From: Orientallactaga sibirica
Lineage: Eukaryota; Chordata; Mammalia; Rodentia; Dipodidae
Direction of reading: 5' to 3'
DNA length: 64,000 nt
NCBI GenBank assembly: GCA_036365145.1
Contig: JAEOAD010002279.1
Location: 492,001-556,000, forward strand
Part shown: piece by piece, positions 9,836 through 19,227 of the stretch
Numbering within the stretch: position 1 is the stretch's first letter
How the letters are laid out: every line of letters begins with the position of its first letter
Position numbers and translations under genes: made by a program
Notes under the pieces: generated by a model
The model's database searches: none
What the model saw: only the letters and a program-made list of their open reading frames with translations
What the model was told of the DNA's origin: nothing

Positions 9836-10300
9836 GCTGGTCCTCAGTCTGCACTGGTCTCCAGTCCATGCTGGTCTTCAGTCTGCACTGGTCTCCAGTC
9901 TGCACTGCTCTTCAGTCCACGCTGGTCCTCAGTCCATGCTGGTCTCCAGTCTGCACTGGTCTCCAGTCTGCACTGCTCTTTAGTCCACACTGGTCCTCAG
10001 TCCAGCTGATCGTCAGTCCACACTGGTCCTCAGTCCGTGCTGGTCTCCAGTCTGCACTGCTCTTTAGTCCACGCTGGTCCTCAGTCCATGCTGGTCTCCA
10101 GTCTGCACTGGTCTCCAGTCCACGCTGGTCCTCAGTCCATGCTGGTCTCCAGTCTGCACTGCTCTTCAGTCCACGCTGCTCTTCAGTCCATGCTGGTCCA
10201 TGCTGGTCTCCAGTCCAGTCTCCAGCTGATCCTCAGTCCACACTGGTCCTCAGTCCATGCTGGTCTTCAGTCCACGCTGGTCTTCAGTCCACACTGGAAA
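9836..10300 (+). repeat. 17-bp minisatellite, about 27 units
   Basis: Head-to-tail 17-mers alternate between variants such as TGGTCCTCAGTCCATGC, TGGTCTCCAGTCTGCAC and TGCTCTTCAGTCCACGC. Seventeen is not a multiple of three, so three units give a 51-bp, 17-residue peptide period. This explains the long Ser/His/Val-rich frames at 9675-9983, 9868-10368 and 10037-10516. Higher-order blocks of two to four unit types recur, which suggests expansion by unequal exchange or slippage. Confidence 0.9.
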
Positions 10301-10533
10301 GCAGCAAGCTTCACTTGCAGCCAGATGGGAGGAGGGGACACTTTCCTTCCCAGAGCTTCTTTAGATAAACCAGCCCCTTCTCCGAGAGGGCCGCCCACTC
10401 TGGGGCAAGGGCTCATCCTGGGGGAAGGATTCCTCCTTCAGTTAATCCTTCCTAGAAGCAACCTCAGAGACCCACTTGTGAAGCATGTCTGTGGATTCCT
10501 AAACAGATCAAGGTGACCCGAAACTTAACATCC
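10275..10533 (-). repeat. Right arm of the inverted repeat
   Basis: It begins inside the last 17-mers (CTTCAGTCCACACTGGAAAG) and runs outwards to AAACTTAACATC. It keeps about 70 bases (TAGAAGCAACCTCAGAGACC and neighbours) that are absent from the left arm, so this side is the more complete one. Confidence 0.75.
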
Positions 10534-10884
10534 CAGGGATCTAATTACCTCACAAAGACCTAGTTATGCTTGGTCATACCACACTGCAAGGGGCCAAGGT
10601 TTTTAGAAATGTCGCCTGCCTCCAGGAATCTTGGAGGGAGGCCACTCTTCCACCACTTTTGGGGGTCCTGCTTTCGTTGTAATCTTTCCCTGCTGCCTGG
10701 GACCCGATTGCTGCGCCTACTTTGATCCTCCGTTTTGTAGGATGAATAGGAGAGAATGTTCCAGATGAAGTCAATTAAGAGTGCCCATATATTATAAGGG
10801 CTAGCTGGTCACAAAAGCCTTTTCTGGTGTCACAAAAACATCCTGATGCTAATAACGAATGAGTGCTATAATCTTGTCACTGTA
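10534..10884. other. Unique sequence
   Basis: Directly outside the fold-back element. No repeat or gene recognised, and no unambiguous 8-bp target duplication of the element could be read by eye. Confidence 0.4.
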
Positions 10885-11054
10885 AAGAATAATTAGAGGG
10901 ATTAGAGAGGGAAAGAGGGAGAAAATGGGCAAACTAGGGCCTCCAGCCACTGCAAACAAACTCAACATGCACGCACAAGAGTCCTGGGGAATCGAACCTG
11001 GGTCCTTAGGCTTTGCAGGCATGCGCTGTAACTGCTAGGCCATCTCTCCAGCCT
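10885..11054 (-). mobile_element. Dip-like tRNA SINE, partial
   Basis: Antisense copy from AGAGAGGGAAAGAGGG to CTCTCCAGCC. It lacks the usual T-rich tail and part of the middle: CAACATGCACGCACAAGAGT joins directly to the GGGAATCGAACC end. Confidence 0.85.
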
Positions 11055-11065
11055 TCACATCAAGT

Positions 11066-11292
11066 TTTAAAAAAAATTTTTTTTAATTTTTGTAGAGACA
11101 CAGAGAGAGACAGAGAGAGAGAGGGAGAGGGAGACAGATAGAGATGGGCACACCAGCAGTCTCTCAGTTGCTGTAAACAAAATCCAGATGCAAGTGTGGC
11201 ATTGCACCCCGTCATTTTGCATGGTAAACGTGGGACCTGGGGATTGGAACCAGGTTCTTAGGCTTAGCAGGCAGGCTTTGCCATCTCCAGCC
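11066..11292 (-). mobile_element. Dip-like tRNA SINE, form B
   Basis: Antisense form B with CAGCAGTCTCTCAGTTGCTG, GTGTGGCATTGCACCCCGTC and a shortened head (CAGGCTTTGCCATCTCCAGCC). Small deletions make it an old copy. Confidence 0.88.
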
Positions 11293-11305
11293 TCACAGCA
11301 GATTT

Positions 11306-11428
11306 TTTTTTTTTTTTTTTTTTGGGTTTTCGAGGTGGGACCTCAGATTGGTCCAGGCTGACCTGGTTCTGTAGTCTCAGCAGGCCTCCACCTCTGCCTC
11401 CCGAGTGCTAGGCCATCTCTCCAGCCTT
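11306..11428 (-). mobile_element. Chimeric retroposon: tRNA-SINE head joined to B1 body
   Basis: Read on the minus strand, the element begins with GGCTGGAGAGATGGCC, the Dip-like SINE head. It then switches at once to the B1 body (AGCACTCGGGAGGCAGAGG) and runs to the B1 A-tail. TCACAGCAGATTTT on the left and TCACAGCAGGATTTT on the right flank the whole, so the two parts were probably inserted as one molecule. Confidence 0.65.
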
Positions 11429-11840
11429 CACAGCAGGATTTTAAATACCACCAAGAGCATTAGTTTGGAAGCACCGGTGCTAATGAACCTCTCGTCATGG
11501 AGAAGTTTGTGGCACTAATAATGCCCTGTGATGCCATTCTGCCTGAGCACTGACTTGGGGAGCAGACGTTTCTCTGAGCCCACTTCACTGTCTGCTCTTC
11601 CCCTGAGATGTCCATCCAGCACTTATCACCATACCTTTGTTCCAGGCCTATGAGACTTAGGCTGGTTTTGGGTCTTTAGTGCTCAGCTGTATGATAGGTG
11701 GACACACAATCCGTCTTTTGGCTTTGCCCACTGGCTCCTTCTTGAGCTCTGCCAACAGAAGGTGCTAGAAGGAGATTCCAGTTGCTGGATATAGATGGGA
11801 CTTGTCATCTCCTGTGATAACCTACAATAGTGTTTTCAAT
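11429..11840. other. Mostly unique; possible L2 3' relic
   Basis: The piece around 11590-11640 (GAGATGTCCATCCAGCACTT then ATCACCATACC) vaguely matches the L2 3' region. The rest has no recognised feature. Confidence 0.3.
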
Positions 11841-12059
11841 TTAAAAAAATATTATTTTTTATTTATTTGAGAGAGAGGCAGATAGAGAGAGACAGAGAGA
11901 GAGAGAATGGGTGCGCCAGGGCCTCTAGGACATTGCAAATGAAACTCCAGACGCATGCGCCACCTTGTGCATCTGGCTTATATGGGTCCTGGGGAATCAA
12001 ACCAGGGTCCTTTGGCTTTGTAGGCAAACGCCTTAACCACTAAGCCATCTCTCCAGCCC
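11841..12059 (-). mobile_element. Dip-like tRNA SINE, form A
   Basis: Antisense copy with a T/A-rich tail (AAAAAAATATTATTTTTTAT), GA tract, CAGGGCCTCTAGGACATTGC and terminal CTCTCCAGCCC. Confidence 0.92.
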
Positions 12060-12634
12060 AAGCGGTTTAAATTTTGACAGTGCTAACACTTTGGACTGGA
12101 TCAATATTTGTTATGAGGGGGAGTCTTATGAACTGTAGGGTTTTTACAGAGTCTCTGTCCTCCTGCCACTACATTCCTGCAGCTAACCCCAAGTTGTGAC
12201 GATTAAAGCTTTCTCTGTATGTTGACAAACACGCTCTGGTGGGAGAAATCATGGCCCGGCTCTGAGGCACTGGCCCAGAATTTGGGTGTACAGCATCCCA
12301 TCCTGGCAGCTTCAGTCTGTCCCACAGCTGCAGCTGAGCCATCCACACTTCCCTCAGCCTTCACAGACCCTGCCTCATCTCTCCTCAGTTAGGAAAGGCT
12401 AACGCGAGCTTGCTTGACTGCCCTTCCTCGGAGGCCTGGGCCTGCCCAGCAGGACTCTTGTACCTCAGAGTGGTGCCCCTCCTGGAGAGCCAGGGCACTC
12501 TTCCTCCAAGATCTCGGTTTGCTCTCTGTCCTTTCTGCAGCAGTAGTAGTAGTAGCTGCCCCAGGCAGCTACTCTCTTCCTGATGCCATAGACTTCTCTG
12601 TGATTTCCCAGTTATGTAGATAATAATTTCATAT
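12060..12634. other. Unique sequence, no gene seen
   Basis: Contains a short (GTA)n run at 12541-12555. Overlapping 86- and 69-codon frames on opposite strands (12385-12645 and 12414-12623) are Ser/Leu/Arg-rich with no family resemblance, so I do not call them genes. Confidence 0.4.
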
Positions 12635-12649
12635 CTGCTTAACATTTTT

Positions 12650-12681
12650 TTACTTTTCTTATTTTTATTTTTTGGAGAGAG

Positions 12682-12721
<40 letters not shown>

Positions 12722-12869
12722 GACGCGTCAGGGCCTCAGCCACTGCAGTTGAACTCCAGAGGGCCTCAGCCACTGCAGTTGAACTCAGACACTTGGGATC
12801 AGGAGAGTTGAACACAGGTCCTTAGACTTCGCAGTCAGGCGCCTTAACTGTTAAGTCATCTCTCCAGCC
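12650..12869 (-). mobile_element. Dip-like tRNA SINE with internal duplication
   Basis: Antisense copy. The segment starting GGGCCTCAGCCACTGCAGTT occurs twice in tandem (12731-12758 and 12759-12786), an internal duplication of about 28 bp. It is flanked by CTGCTTAACA at 12635 and at 12870. Confidence 0.88.
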
Positions 12870-12885
12870 CTGCTTAACACTTTTT

Positions 12886-13071
12886 TATTTTTTTTTTTTT
12901 AAAGTTATTTATTTATTTGCAAGCAGAGAGAGAGAGGATCAGGAGAGAGGCAGACAGAGAAAGAAGGTCCTCTAGCCACTGCAAACGAACTCCAGATCAT
13001 GTGCCCCTTGTGCATCTAGCTTACGTGGGTCCTGAGAATCGAACCTTAACTGTTAAGTCATCTCTCCAGCC
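12886..13071 (-). mobile_element. Dip-like tRNA SINE, internally deleted
   Basis: Antisense copy missing part of the head-proximal region: GAGAATCGAACCTTAACTGT joins the B box to the terminal segment. Flanked by CTGCTTAACACTTTTTT at 12870 and 13072. Confidence 0.88.
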
Positions 13072-13087
13072 CTGCTTAACACTTTTT

Positions 13088-13819
13088 TAAAATATATTTT
13101 TTATTATATATTATTCTGATTTTACATTCATAGTATTGGTTCCATTGTCCTCCTCCCTGTCCTCCCTCTTTCCAAGGGACCCTCATCAATGGGGAATGTG
13201 GGTCATGCATTGTGAGGTTAGTCAAGAGTTCTGGGGGGTAGGCCCCAGTCTCTGTGCATAATGTCCCAACTTGTGGCTCTAACAATCTTTCCGCCCCCTC
13301 TTCCGCAAGTTTCCCTGAGCCACATTGGGGTCATTTTAGTTCTGCTTCAGTGATGAGGTTTTGGGAGCCTCTGTGTCTCTGGATATCTGGCTTAGTTGGA
13401 GTTGGATGATCTCTGTGTTTATCTCCTTCAGCCTTTTTCTGGTGTCGTGATCGCCATGAACGCTGAATTCTTGCCCTTCCCCTGCATTGTTCTGTGGTTT
13501 CAGCTGGGGCCCTGGTGAGGTGTGGTTAGCTGATCCTCCCTTCAGGTTCATTGTCCATCTGAAAAAAGATAAGCAAATTCTCCAATGGAGAGAGAAGTTA
13601 GTACTAAATATAAGGGATGACCATATATGTTTTGGAGGGAATTTTATATGTGTTGGCTCTCTTCTAGCCCACATTTGGTGGTATCTTGATCTTGGAGACT
13701 GAGCTTATTTTTTGTACTTGGTTTTGACTTATTTCCCAGTTCCAGCAATGAGTTCCATTCCACTGAGTGGATCTATTAGCCAAATCAAGAGCAGCTGGTT
13801 ACCCACCATGGCTGTTTGC
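13088..13819 (-). mobile_element. L1 3' end, mostly 3' UTR
   Basis: The antisense L1 3' UTR is recognisable from GGTTCCATTGTCCTCCTCCC, CATCAATGGGGAATGTGGGT, CCCCAGTCTCTGTGC and, at the far end, TTCCCAGTTCCAGCAATGAG with CCATTCCACTGAGTGG. It is 5'-truncated with no intact ORF2. CTGCTTAACAC stands on both sides (13072 and 13820), so its target duplication is the same 11-mer that flanks the two SINEs next door. Confidence 0.8.
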
Positions 13820-13830
13820 CTGCTTAACAC

Positions 13831-14652
13831 TTTTTATATTAAAGTTTCTCTTAACATAACATTATTTCCACTACATCCGACTGAGACAATGGACTTTTTT
13901 TATTTCTTTTCCCCCTTCTCTCCTCTTTTGTAGCAGCAAACTCCTACTCTTTTAGGGTTCTCACAGTCATCACCTCATTCTGTTGCTCTCTTTGGCTTGG
14001 CTAAGCAGGGCAGCCACTCTCTCTTAGCTCTTAGCACTTGGCATAGGTGCCCTTCACCTGTGGTAGTGCCCTATGCACCTATTTCTGTTTCTCCTGGTGC
14101 ATTATATGTTCTTGCAAGCAGGAACTCCCTACCCTTTGTCTCTGCATTCCTGACCCAGTGGAAATAAGTGGGGGACTCCTGACTCTTTCAAGCCTGGGCT
14201 GATGGTACGACTCCCTTTTCCTTACTTCCTGCCTGGATTGTAATCGTAGTGAGCAAGGAGAGAAATTGGGGAGTTGAGGCTTCTGAAGTGGGTGGGTGGG
14301 ATCCAGGTCTTAGCTACGCTGAAGCATCAGGGATGTATCGCAGTGCCAGGGAGCACCCGTGGTCCTTATGTAAGGGGATGGCTTCCCATCTGGGGAGGGA
14401 AGAGCCCTTCTCAGAGTGCTGGGGTGGGGAGATGCTGTGTGCGCTGAGACCCAAGAGGAGGGGTGACCGCAGAGAGTGAGGCTCCACAGTCCTGACAGCT
14501 CTATTCTGCTGGAAGCAGGTTCTTTTTGTGGAGGAAAATGAATACTCTCTGCTATAGACAATGGAAACCAAAAGGAGGTGAGACCAGGAAAGAATAGGAG
14601 TATAACAATCATCTCGCATTACTGGTACAGTACAGGGCGCATGGTTCAGAGT
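13831..14652. other. Mostly unique sequence
   Basis: A faint L2-like 3' end may lie at about 14080-14170 (TATGTTCTTGCAAGCAGGAA then CTCCCTACCC). Small overlapping frames on both strands at 14249-14619 have no recognisable domain. Confidence 0.35.
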
Positions 14653-14675
14653 TTTTTTTTTTTTTTTTTTTTTTG
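14653..14675 (+). repeat. Poly(T) tract
   Basis: An uninterrupted run of about 22 T, with no adjoining SINE body that I can recognise. Confidence 0.9.
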
Positions 14676-15519
14676 GATCTAATTATCACAGAGTTTTTCA
14701 GATTTCAGTGTATTTTTAAGATAGGAAAGATAATAAGGAAACTGCCTGTTTGGGCTTTCAAGCAGACTTGTGTGGCAGGGCCGGAGGGCACGTATAGAAT
14801 TCAGCGGAGTTCTCTTGCAGGAGGGAGCAACAGTCCATCATTATCCTTAAAAGAAAGACGCCCAGCCCACAACAGCTGGGGTGTGACCTGCTCCTCCTGT
14901 GAGATGCTCATGATGAGATCAGCTTTCCTTGATGTTCCAGGGCGTTTTGGAAAGTCAAATTAGATGAAGGCTGTGGCAGTTCTCTGTAAGTCCTTAAGTG
15001 CCCGTCAGCGTCATCCTGTCTTGGAGTAAACACGTGTTCAATTTGTCCTGAAATGTAACAGGATTGTCAGGCACTTGGGGGGTACGTCCATAAATCAGAG
15101 ACGGTCTGTCTTTCAGAACTCTAGATGGGCAGATGCGCTTTTGGCGAAGAGACTTATTATGCCATGGGAGAAAGCGAACATAAATGATCAGGGATCACTA
15201 CTCACATTACAGTGAGCGACATGGCTTTTGTGGCTGGTGGACTGCCATGTTGATGTTTTTGTTTTGTTCTGAGGAAACATTCAGAAACAAAGCCATGGGT
15301 TGGGAAGGTTTGTCTTGACAAAAGAGGAAGAAGTGTCAAGTTCATGCCCTGTCTCTTGATGACTGGGTTTGGGCAAGCCATTGGTCTCTCATATTTACGT
15401 GGCTCCTATGGAACTCAGAAAGTTAGTAATGACGGTATCAGCTAACAGATGTTCAAGTACTTTCAAAGCTGTAACTTTTACTGCTCATCTATTTCAGAAG
15501 ATTTTTTTTTAAAGACATT
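14676..15519. other. Unique block, no gene seen
   Basis: About 850 bases free of recognised transposons. A 96-codon frame at 14673-14963 starts at the edge of the T-run and shows no family signature. Confidence 0.4.
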
Positions 15520-15524
15520 AGAGT

Positions 15525-15637
15525 CAGGTATCATGACACGGGTCTGTAATCTCAGCTGCTAGAGGGGCTGAGGCAGGAGGGTAGCAAGTTCAAGGTCAGC
15601 CTGGGCCATATAAAGAGAAAATATAAAAGAATAGGAG
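15525..15637 (+). mobile_element. Old B1 SINE
   Basis: Diverged B1: TCAGGTATCATGACACGGGT, CAGCTGCTAGAGGGGCTGAG and TTCAAGGTCAGCCTGGGCC, ending in an A-rich tail. The sequence resembles the older, Alu-like B1 lineages. Confidence 0.75.
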
Positions 15638-15878
15638 AGGTCTGGAGAGACGGCTTAGCGGTTGAGGTGCCTGCTTGCAAAGCCTAAGAACACGTGTTCA
15701 CATCTCCAGGTCCCCCGTTTAGCCAAAAGTGACACAAGTGCGCAATGTCACACATGCACATGAGGGGGTGCATGCGTCTGTGGAGTTCGTTTACAGCAGC
15801 TGAAAAGGCCTTAGCATGCCCATTCTCTCTCTTTGCCTCTTCCCCTCTCTCTGTCTTTCTCAAATAATAAAAAAAAGA
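15638..15878 (+). mobile_element. Dip-like tRNA SINE, form B (intermediate)
   Basis: Contains GCGCAATGTCACACATGC and TTACAGCAGCTGAAAAGGCC, so it is form B. However, the region after the A box reads CTGCTTGCAAAGCC as in form A. It may represent an intermediate between the two forms. Confidence 0.85.
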
Positions 15879-16058
15879 ATAGGAGAAACTGGCACTATTG
15901 TTTTCTATGAATGATTAATGATGATGGAGTGAAGGGGATGTAACATGGATAGAATCAGCCTAGTGGCTCAAGCCCATGCCGTTGCAGATCCTGTTTTTTT
16001 CTGCCCAAGAGACCTTCTTCCTCCTCCTCCTTTTCCTCCTCTTCCTTTACTCTGACAT
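15879..16058. other. Unique spacer
   Basis: Ends in a pyrimidine-rich patch (CTTCCTCCTCCTCCTTTTCC). No gene seen. Confidence 0.35.
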
Positions 16059-16069
16059 AGACATACTTA

Positions 16070-16280
16070 AAAATATATATATTATTTATTTATTTATTAA
16101 AGAGAGAGAGAGAAAGAGGGAGAGAGAGAATGGGTGCACCAGGGCCTCTACCTACTGCAAACAAACTCCAGATGCATGTGCCCCTTGTGCATCTGGCTTA
16201 TGTGGGTCCTGGTGAATCGAACCGGGATCCTTTGGCTTTGCAGGCAAATGCCTTAACTGCTGAGCCATCTCTCCAGCCCT
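16070..16280 (-). mobile_element. Dip-like tRNA SINE, form A
   Basis: Antisense copy ending CTCTCCAGCCCT, flanked by AGACATACTT (16059-16068) and AGACCTACTT (16281-16290). Confidence 0.92.
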
Positions 16281-16292
16281 AGACCTACTTTT

Positions 16293-16514
16293 TAAAAAGT
16301 ATTTTATTTATTTGAGAGAGAGAGAGAGAGGAAGAGGCAGAGAGAAAGAGAGAGACTGGACATGCCAGGGCCTCCAGCCATTGCAAACAAACTCCAGATG
16401 CATGCGCCACCTTGTGCATCTGGCTTATGTGGGTCCTGGTGAATCGAGCCTCGAACCAGGGTCCTTCGGCTTTGCAGGCAAACGCTTTAACTGCTAAACC
16501 ATCTCTCCAGCCCC
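16293..16514 (-). mobile_element. Dip-like tRNA SINE, form A
   Basis: Second antisense copy in a row, with the common CGAGCCTCGAACCAGGGTCC variant at the reversed B box. Flanked by AGACCTACTT at 16281 and again at 16515, so it used the same target as its neighbour. Confidence 0.92.
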
Positions 16515-16524
16515 AGACCTACTT

Positions 16525-16953
16525 CTTCTTCAGGACCTGCTTAGGAAGCTCCAAAGAGGTGGCAGTTTCCTTCTTTCTCCAGCCTTCTATCCCATCTCTT
16601 TATGTAGCTGTTTGGAACTGTGTGTGCTTGCTGCTCCCTTCCCCCTTCAAGAATGAACTTGAACTCTCTGGGGAACAGGAGCTGGCAATGAACTCCCTCT
16701 TCACCCTTACTACCCAGCAAATGCATTACACATAGTGGGCGTTCAGGACCCACTATTGAATGAATACACAACGCAATGAATGAGTCACCGGTGGTGGGGG
16801 GGGTCTGATCAGGGTGTGCACGCTTACCACTGCTGCCAGCTTGCCCTTCTGCAACTTCATTCTCATCTCGACAAATTACTCCAGGGCCGTGGGGCTCAGG
16901 GTGGTCCTATTCGGTACAGTGGAGTTGGCCTCTCACCCAGCCTTTGCTTTATT

Positions 16954-16989
<36 letters not shown>

Positions 16990-17314
16990 TCTCATGTCCT
17001 TTTTTATTTATTTTTTTCCTAAAGGCAAATTTACTTCCTTGGAGAGAGTGAAGCGAAGAAGAAATCCCTTTGGGCAATTTGCCACATTCTATCTGGGTTC
17101 CTTTTTCTTATTTTAGATTTTCATGGAGTTATTTTAGGGAATGCTCTGCTCAGGGAAAAAACTGAGCTGTGACCAGAGCATGAGAAAAGGCCCGTGAAGG
17201 TGTCTTGCTCAGACACAGAGGACATTATCTTCAGCGGCTGCATTTTTCCAATACCGTTATCATTTGGGGGTTTTGTAGGAGTACAGTGTCTGTGAGTCTA
17301 AGACCTCAGCTTGT
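16525..17314. other. Unique sequence with L2-like end and poly(A)
   Basis: ACACATAGTGGGCGTTCAGG followed by ACCCACTATTGAATGAATAC (about 16729-16768) resembles the L2 3' terminus. A 28-base poly(A) stands at 16959-16987. Frames crossing the poly(A) (Lys-rich) are artefacts. Confidence 0.45.
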
Positions 17315-17330
17315 AAAGGTTTGAGAGTGA

Positions 17331-17536
17331 GGCTGGAGGGATGGCTTAGCAGTTAAGGCATTTGCCTGCAAAGCCAAAGGACCCAGGTTCGATTCCCCAG
17401 GACCTCCATTAGCCAGATGCACAAGAGGGCGCACATGTCTGGAGTCCGTTTGCAGTGGCTGGAGGCCCTGGTGCACCCATTCTTTCTCTCTCCCTTTTCT
17501 CGGTCAAATAAATAAAATAAAATATTTTTTTTAAAA
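17331..17536 (+). mobile_element. Dip-like tRNA SINE, form A
   Basis: Complete copy with B box GGTTCGATTCC. Exact 14-bp duplication AAAGGTTTGAGAGT at 17315-17328 and 17537-17550. Confidence 0.94.
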
Positions 17537-17579
17537 AAAGGTTTGAGAGTCAACTACATTCACAGGCCAGACCCAGCTG

Positions 17580-17770
17580 GGCTTCTCATTTTGGCTCTGC
17601 AACCTCTTGTGAGGCATGGATAAGTTTCTTAGCCTCTCTGAGGTCTTCTTTCTTCACATGTAAAATGAAGAGATCACTGCTCGCCTTGCTGGTGTTTGTA
17701 AGGCTCAGAGATGAAGCGTTAAGATGCCTGCTACAAGGAAAGCATTCGGTGGGTGGAAATTAGCAAAATC
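17580..17770 (+). mobile_element. MIR relic
   Basis: The core order AAGTTTCTTAGCCTCTCTGA, TTCTTCACATGTAAAATGAA, then GCTCAGAGATGAAG and ACAAGGAAAGCATTCGG follows the mammalian MIR 3' half. It is strongly diverged, as expected for such an old SINE. Confidence 0.7.
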
Positions 17771-17851
17771 GTTGTGTCTTCTCCTTGTTTTGAGTAAGTA
17801 TAACCATTTTCTGTGAGTATTAATCTTTCCTTGTAGTTCAAAGTATCCTTG

Positions 17852-18090
17852 GGGGTGCTAAAGAGATGGCTTAGTAGTTAAGGCGCCTGCCTGTGAAGCC
17901 TAAGAACGCTTGTTTGAACCACTGGGTCCCACGTTTAGCCAGACGCAAAGTGATGCAAGGGTGCAATGCTGCACTTGCCCACAAGGGGGCGCACGTGTCT
18001 GGAGTTCGTTCACAGCAGCTGAGAGGCCCTGGCGTCTCTTCCTCTCCCTCTCTCTGCCTCTTCCTCTCCTTCTCTCTGCAAAAAACAAAG
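17852..18090 (+). mobile_element. Dip-like tRNA SINE, form B
   Basis: Form B with GTGCAATGCTGCACTTGCCC and CAGCAGCTGAGAGGCCCTGG. The flanks share CAAAGTAT. Confidence 0.9.
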
Positions 18091-18311
18091 TATTTTCAGT
18101 GAATAATCAACTTAGTATCCTGGAACCAGGAGTTGTCTTTATTTCTGAGATTATTTATACCAGCCCTCTTGATTTTTACAGTGAAATTGTGTTTATATTT
18201 AAGCCTATATTTATCAGTGGAATACTGACAAGGGTGGAGTCGGGTGGATAGGAGACAAAGATGTTGGCTTTATGAACACTTTCTCTGCATGTTCTTTCTG
18301 ACCGGGTAGCC

Positions 18312-18314
<3 letters not shown>
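18091..18314. other. Unique spacer
   Basis: AT-rich non-repetitive DNA before the (TG)n tract. No gene seen. Confidence 0.35.

Positions 18315-18358
<44 letters not shown>
18315..18358 (+). repeat. (TG)n microsatellite, about 22 units
   Basis: Perfect alternating TG run followed by CAAGCATGCACACACA. The poly-Cys/Val frame (+) and poly-His/Thr frame (-) here are repeat translations. Such runs are prone to length change. Confidence 0.95.
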
Positions 18359-18359
<1 letters not shown>

Positions 18360-18487
18360 AAGCATGCACACACAGCTGTTGGTTTCAACACCCAGTCATG
18401 ACACGTTTCTGCAGGTGCTGCTTCGGCTGGGGAGCTATTTGAGCTATGTCAGCTTGACGATTCAGGGTCCAAGTGTGACTCTCACCA

Positions 18488-18990
18488 CACTTTATTTATT
18501 TATTTTTTTAATAATTTTTTTATTGACAACTTCTCTACTTACATACAAAAAGTGCATGATATTTCCCTCCCTCCCCCCATTCCCCTTTAGAACTCCACTC
18601 TCCATCATATCCTCTCCCTCTCTCCATTAGTCTCTCTTTTAATTTGATGTCATCATCTTTTTCTTCTATTATGAGGGTCTTGTGAAGGTATTGCTAGGCA
18701 CTGCAAGGTCATGGATATCGAGGCCAGTTTCTGTCTGGGCAGTTGCATTGTAAGGAGTCGTACCCTTCCTTTGGCTCTTCCATTCTATCCACCCTCTCTT
18801 CCGCAATGGACCCTGAGCCTTGGAGGGTGTGACACCATACTTTAGATCCAAAGCCTTGTATGAGCCCAGTTTAGTATTCAGGAAGTGTCTCCATGGCAGC
18901 TGCTGTCTGGGTAATTATCACCAAGGGCACCAGTTGATGGCTTTATCCCTGCTATGTGTTGCCCTTAGACAGTTTTAAAGATATTGTGTC
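18488..18990 (-). mobile_element. L1 3' UTR
   Basis: Antisense 3' end of an L1: TTTATTGACAACTTCTCTAC, AACTCCACTCTCCATCATAT, TATTATGAGGGTCTTGTG and CAATGGACCCTGAGCCTTGG. The same block recurs at 28495-28935, so this is a lineage-specific L1 tail. 5'-truncated, no ORF2. Confidence 0.8.
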
Positions 18991-18992
18991 CT

Positions 18993-19200
18993 GGGATGGA
19001 GAGATGGCTTAGCGGTTAAGGCGTTTGCCTGCAAAGCCAAAGGACCCAGGTTTGATTCCCCAGGACCCACGTTAGGCAGATGCACAAGGGGGCACATGCA
19101 TCTGGAGTTCGTTTTCAGTGGCTGGAGGCCTTGGCGCACCCATTCTCTCTCTGTATCTCTGCCTCTTTCTCTCTCGCTTTCGTAACTAAATAAAATTTTA
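18993..19200 (+). mobile_element. Dip-like tRNA SINE, form A
   Basis: Complete copy. TAAAGATATTGTGT (18976-18989) and AAAAGATACTGTGT (19201-19214) are its target duplications. Confidence 0.93.
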
Positions 19201-19227
19201 AAAAGATACTGTGTTTTCCTAAGTACT

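Larger units (their letters stand above)
9400..10533. mobile_element. Fold-back element with internal minisatellite
   Basis: The left end GATGGTTAAGTTTTGTGTC with CACCTTGATCTGTTTAG is mirrored at the right end as CTAAACAGATCAAGGTGACC with CGAAACTTAACATC. The arms stay complementary inwards: GAGTGGGCGGCCCCTCTCTC pairs with the region of GAGAGGGCCGCCCACTCTGG, and TTTATCTAAAGAAGCTCTGG with its mirror at about 10340-10365. The right arm has about 70 extra bases near the outer end. Between the arms lie about 210 bp of unrelated sequence and a 17-bp tandem array. No transposase frame is visible. The ends recall non-autonomous hAT-like elements of mammals, but the family is not identified. Confidence 0.75.

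Noticed and set aside
9836..10300. CRISPR-like array
   Set aside because: Units of 17 bp are directly adjacent with no unique spacers, and the DNA is mammalian.
9868..10516. Long Ser/His/Val-rich reading frames of about 160 codons
   Set aside because: They are translations of the 17-bp minisatellite with a 51-bp period. Frames stay open only because the unit lacks stops.
14249..14619. Overlapping frames on both strands of about 76-101 codons
   Set aside because: Three mutually overlapping frames cannot all be real, and none has a family signature.
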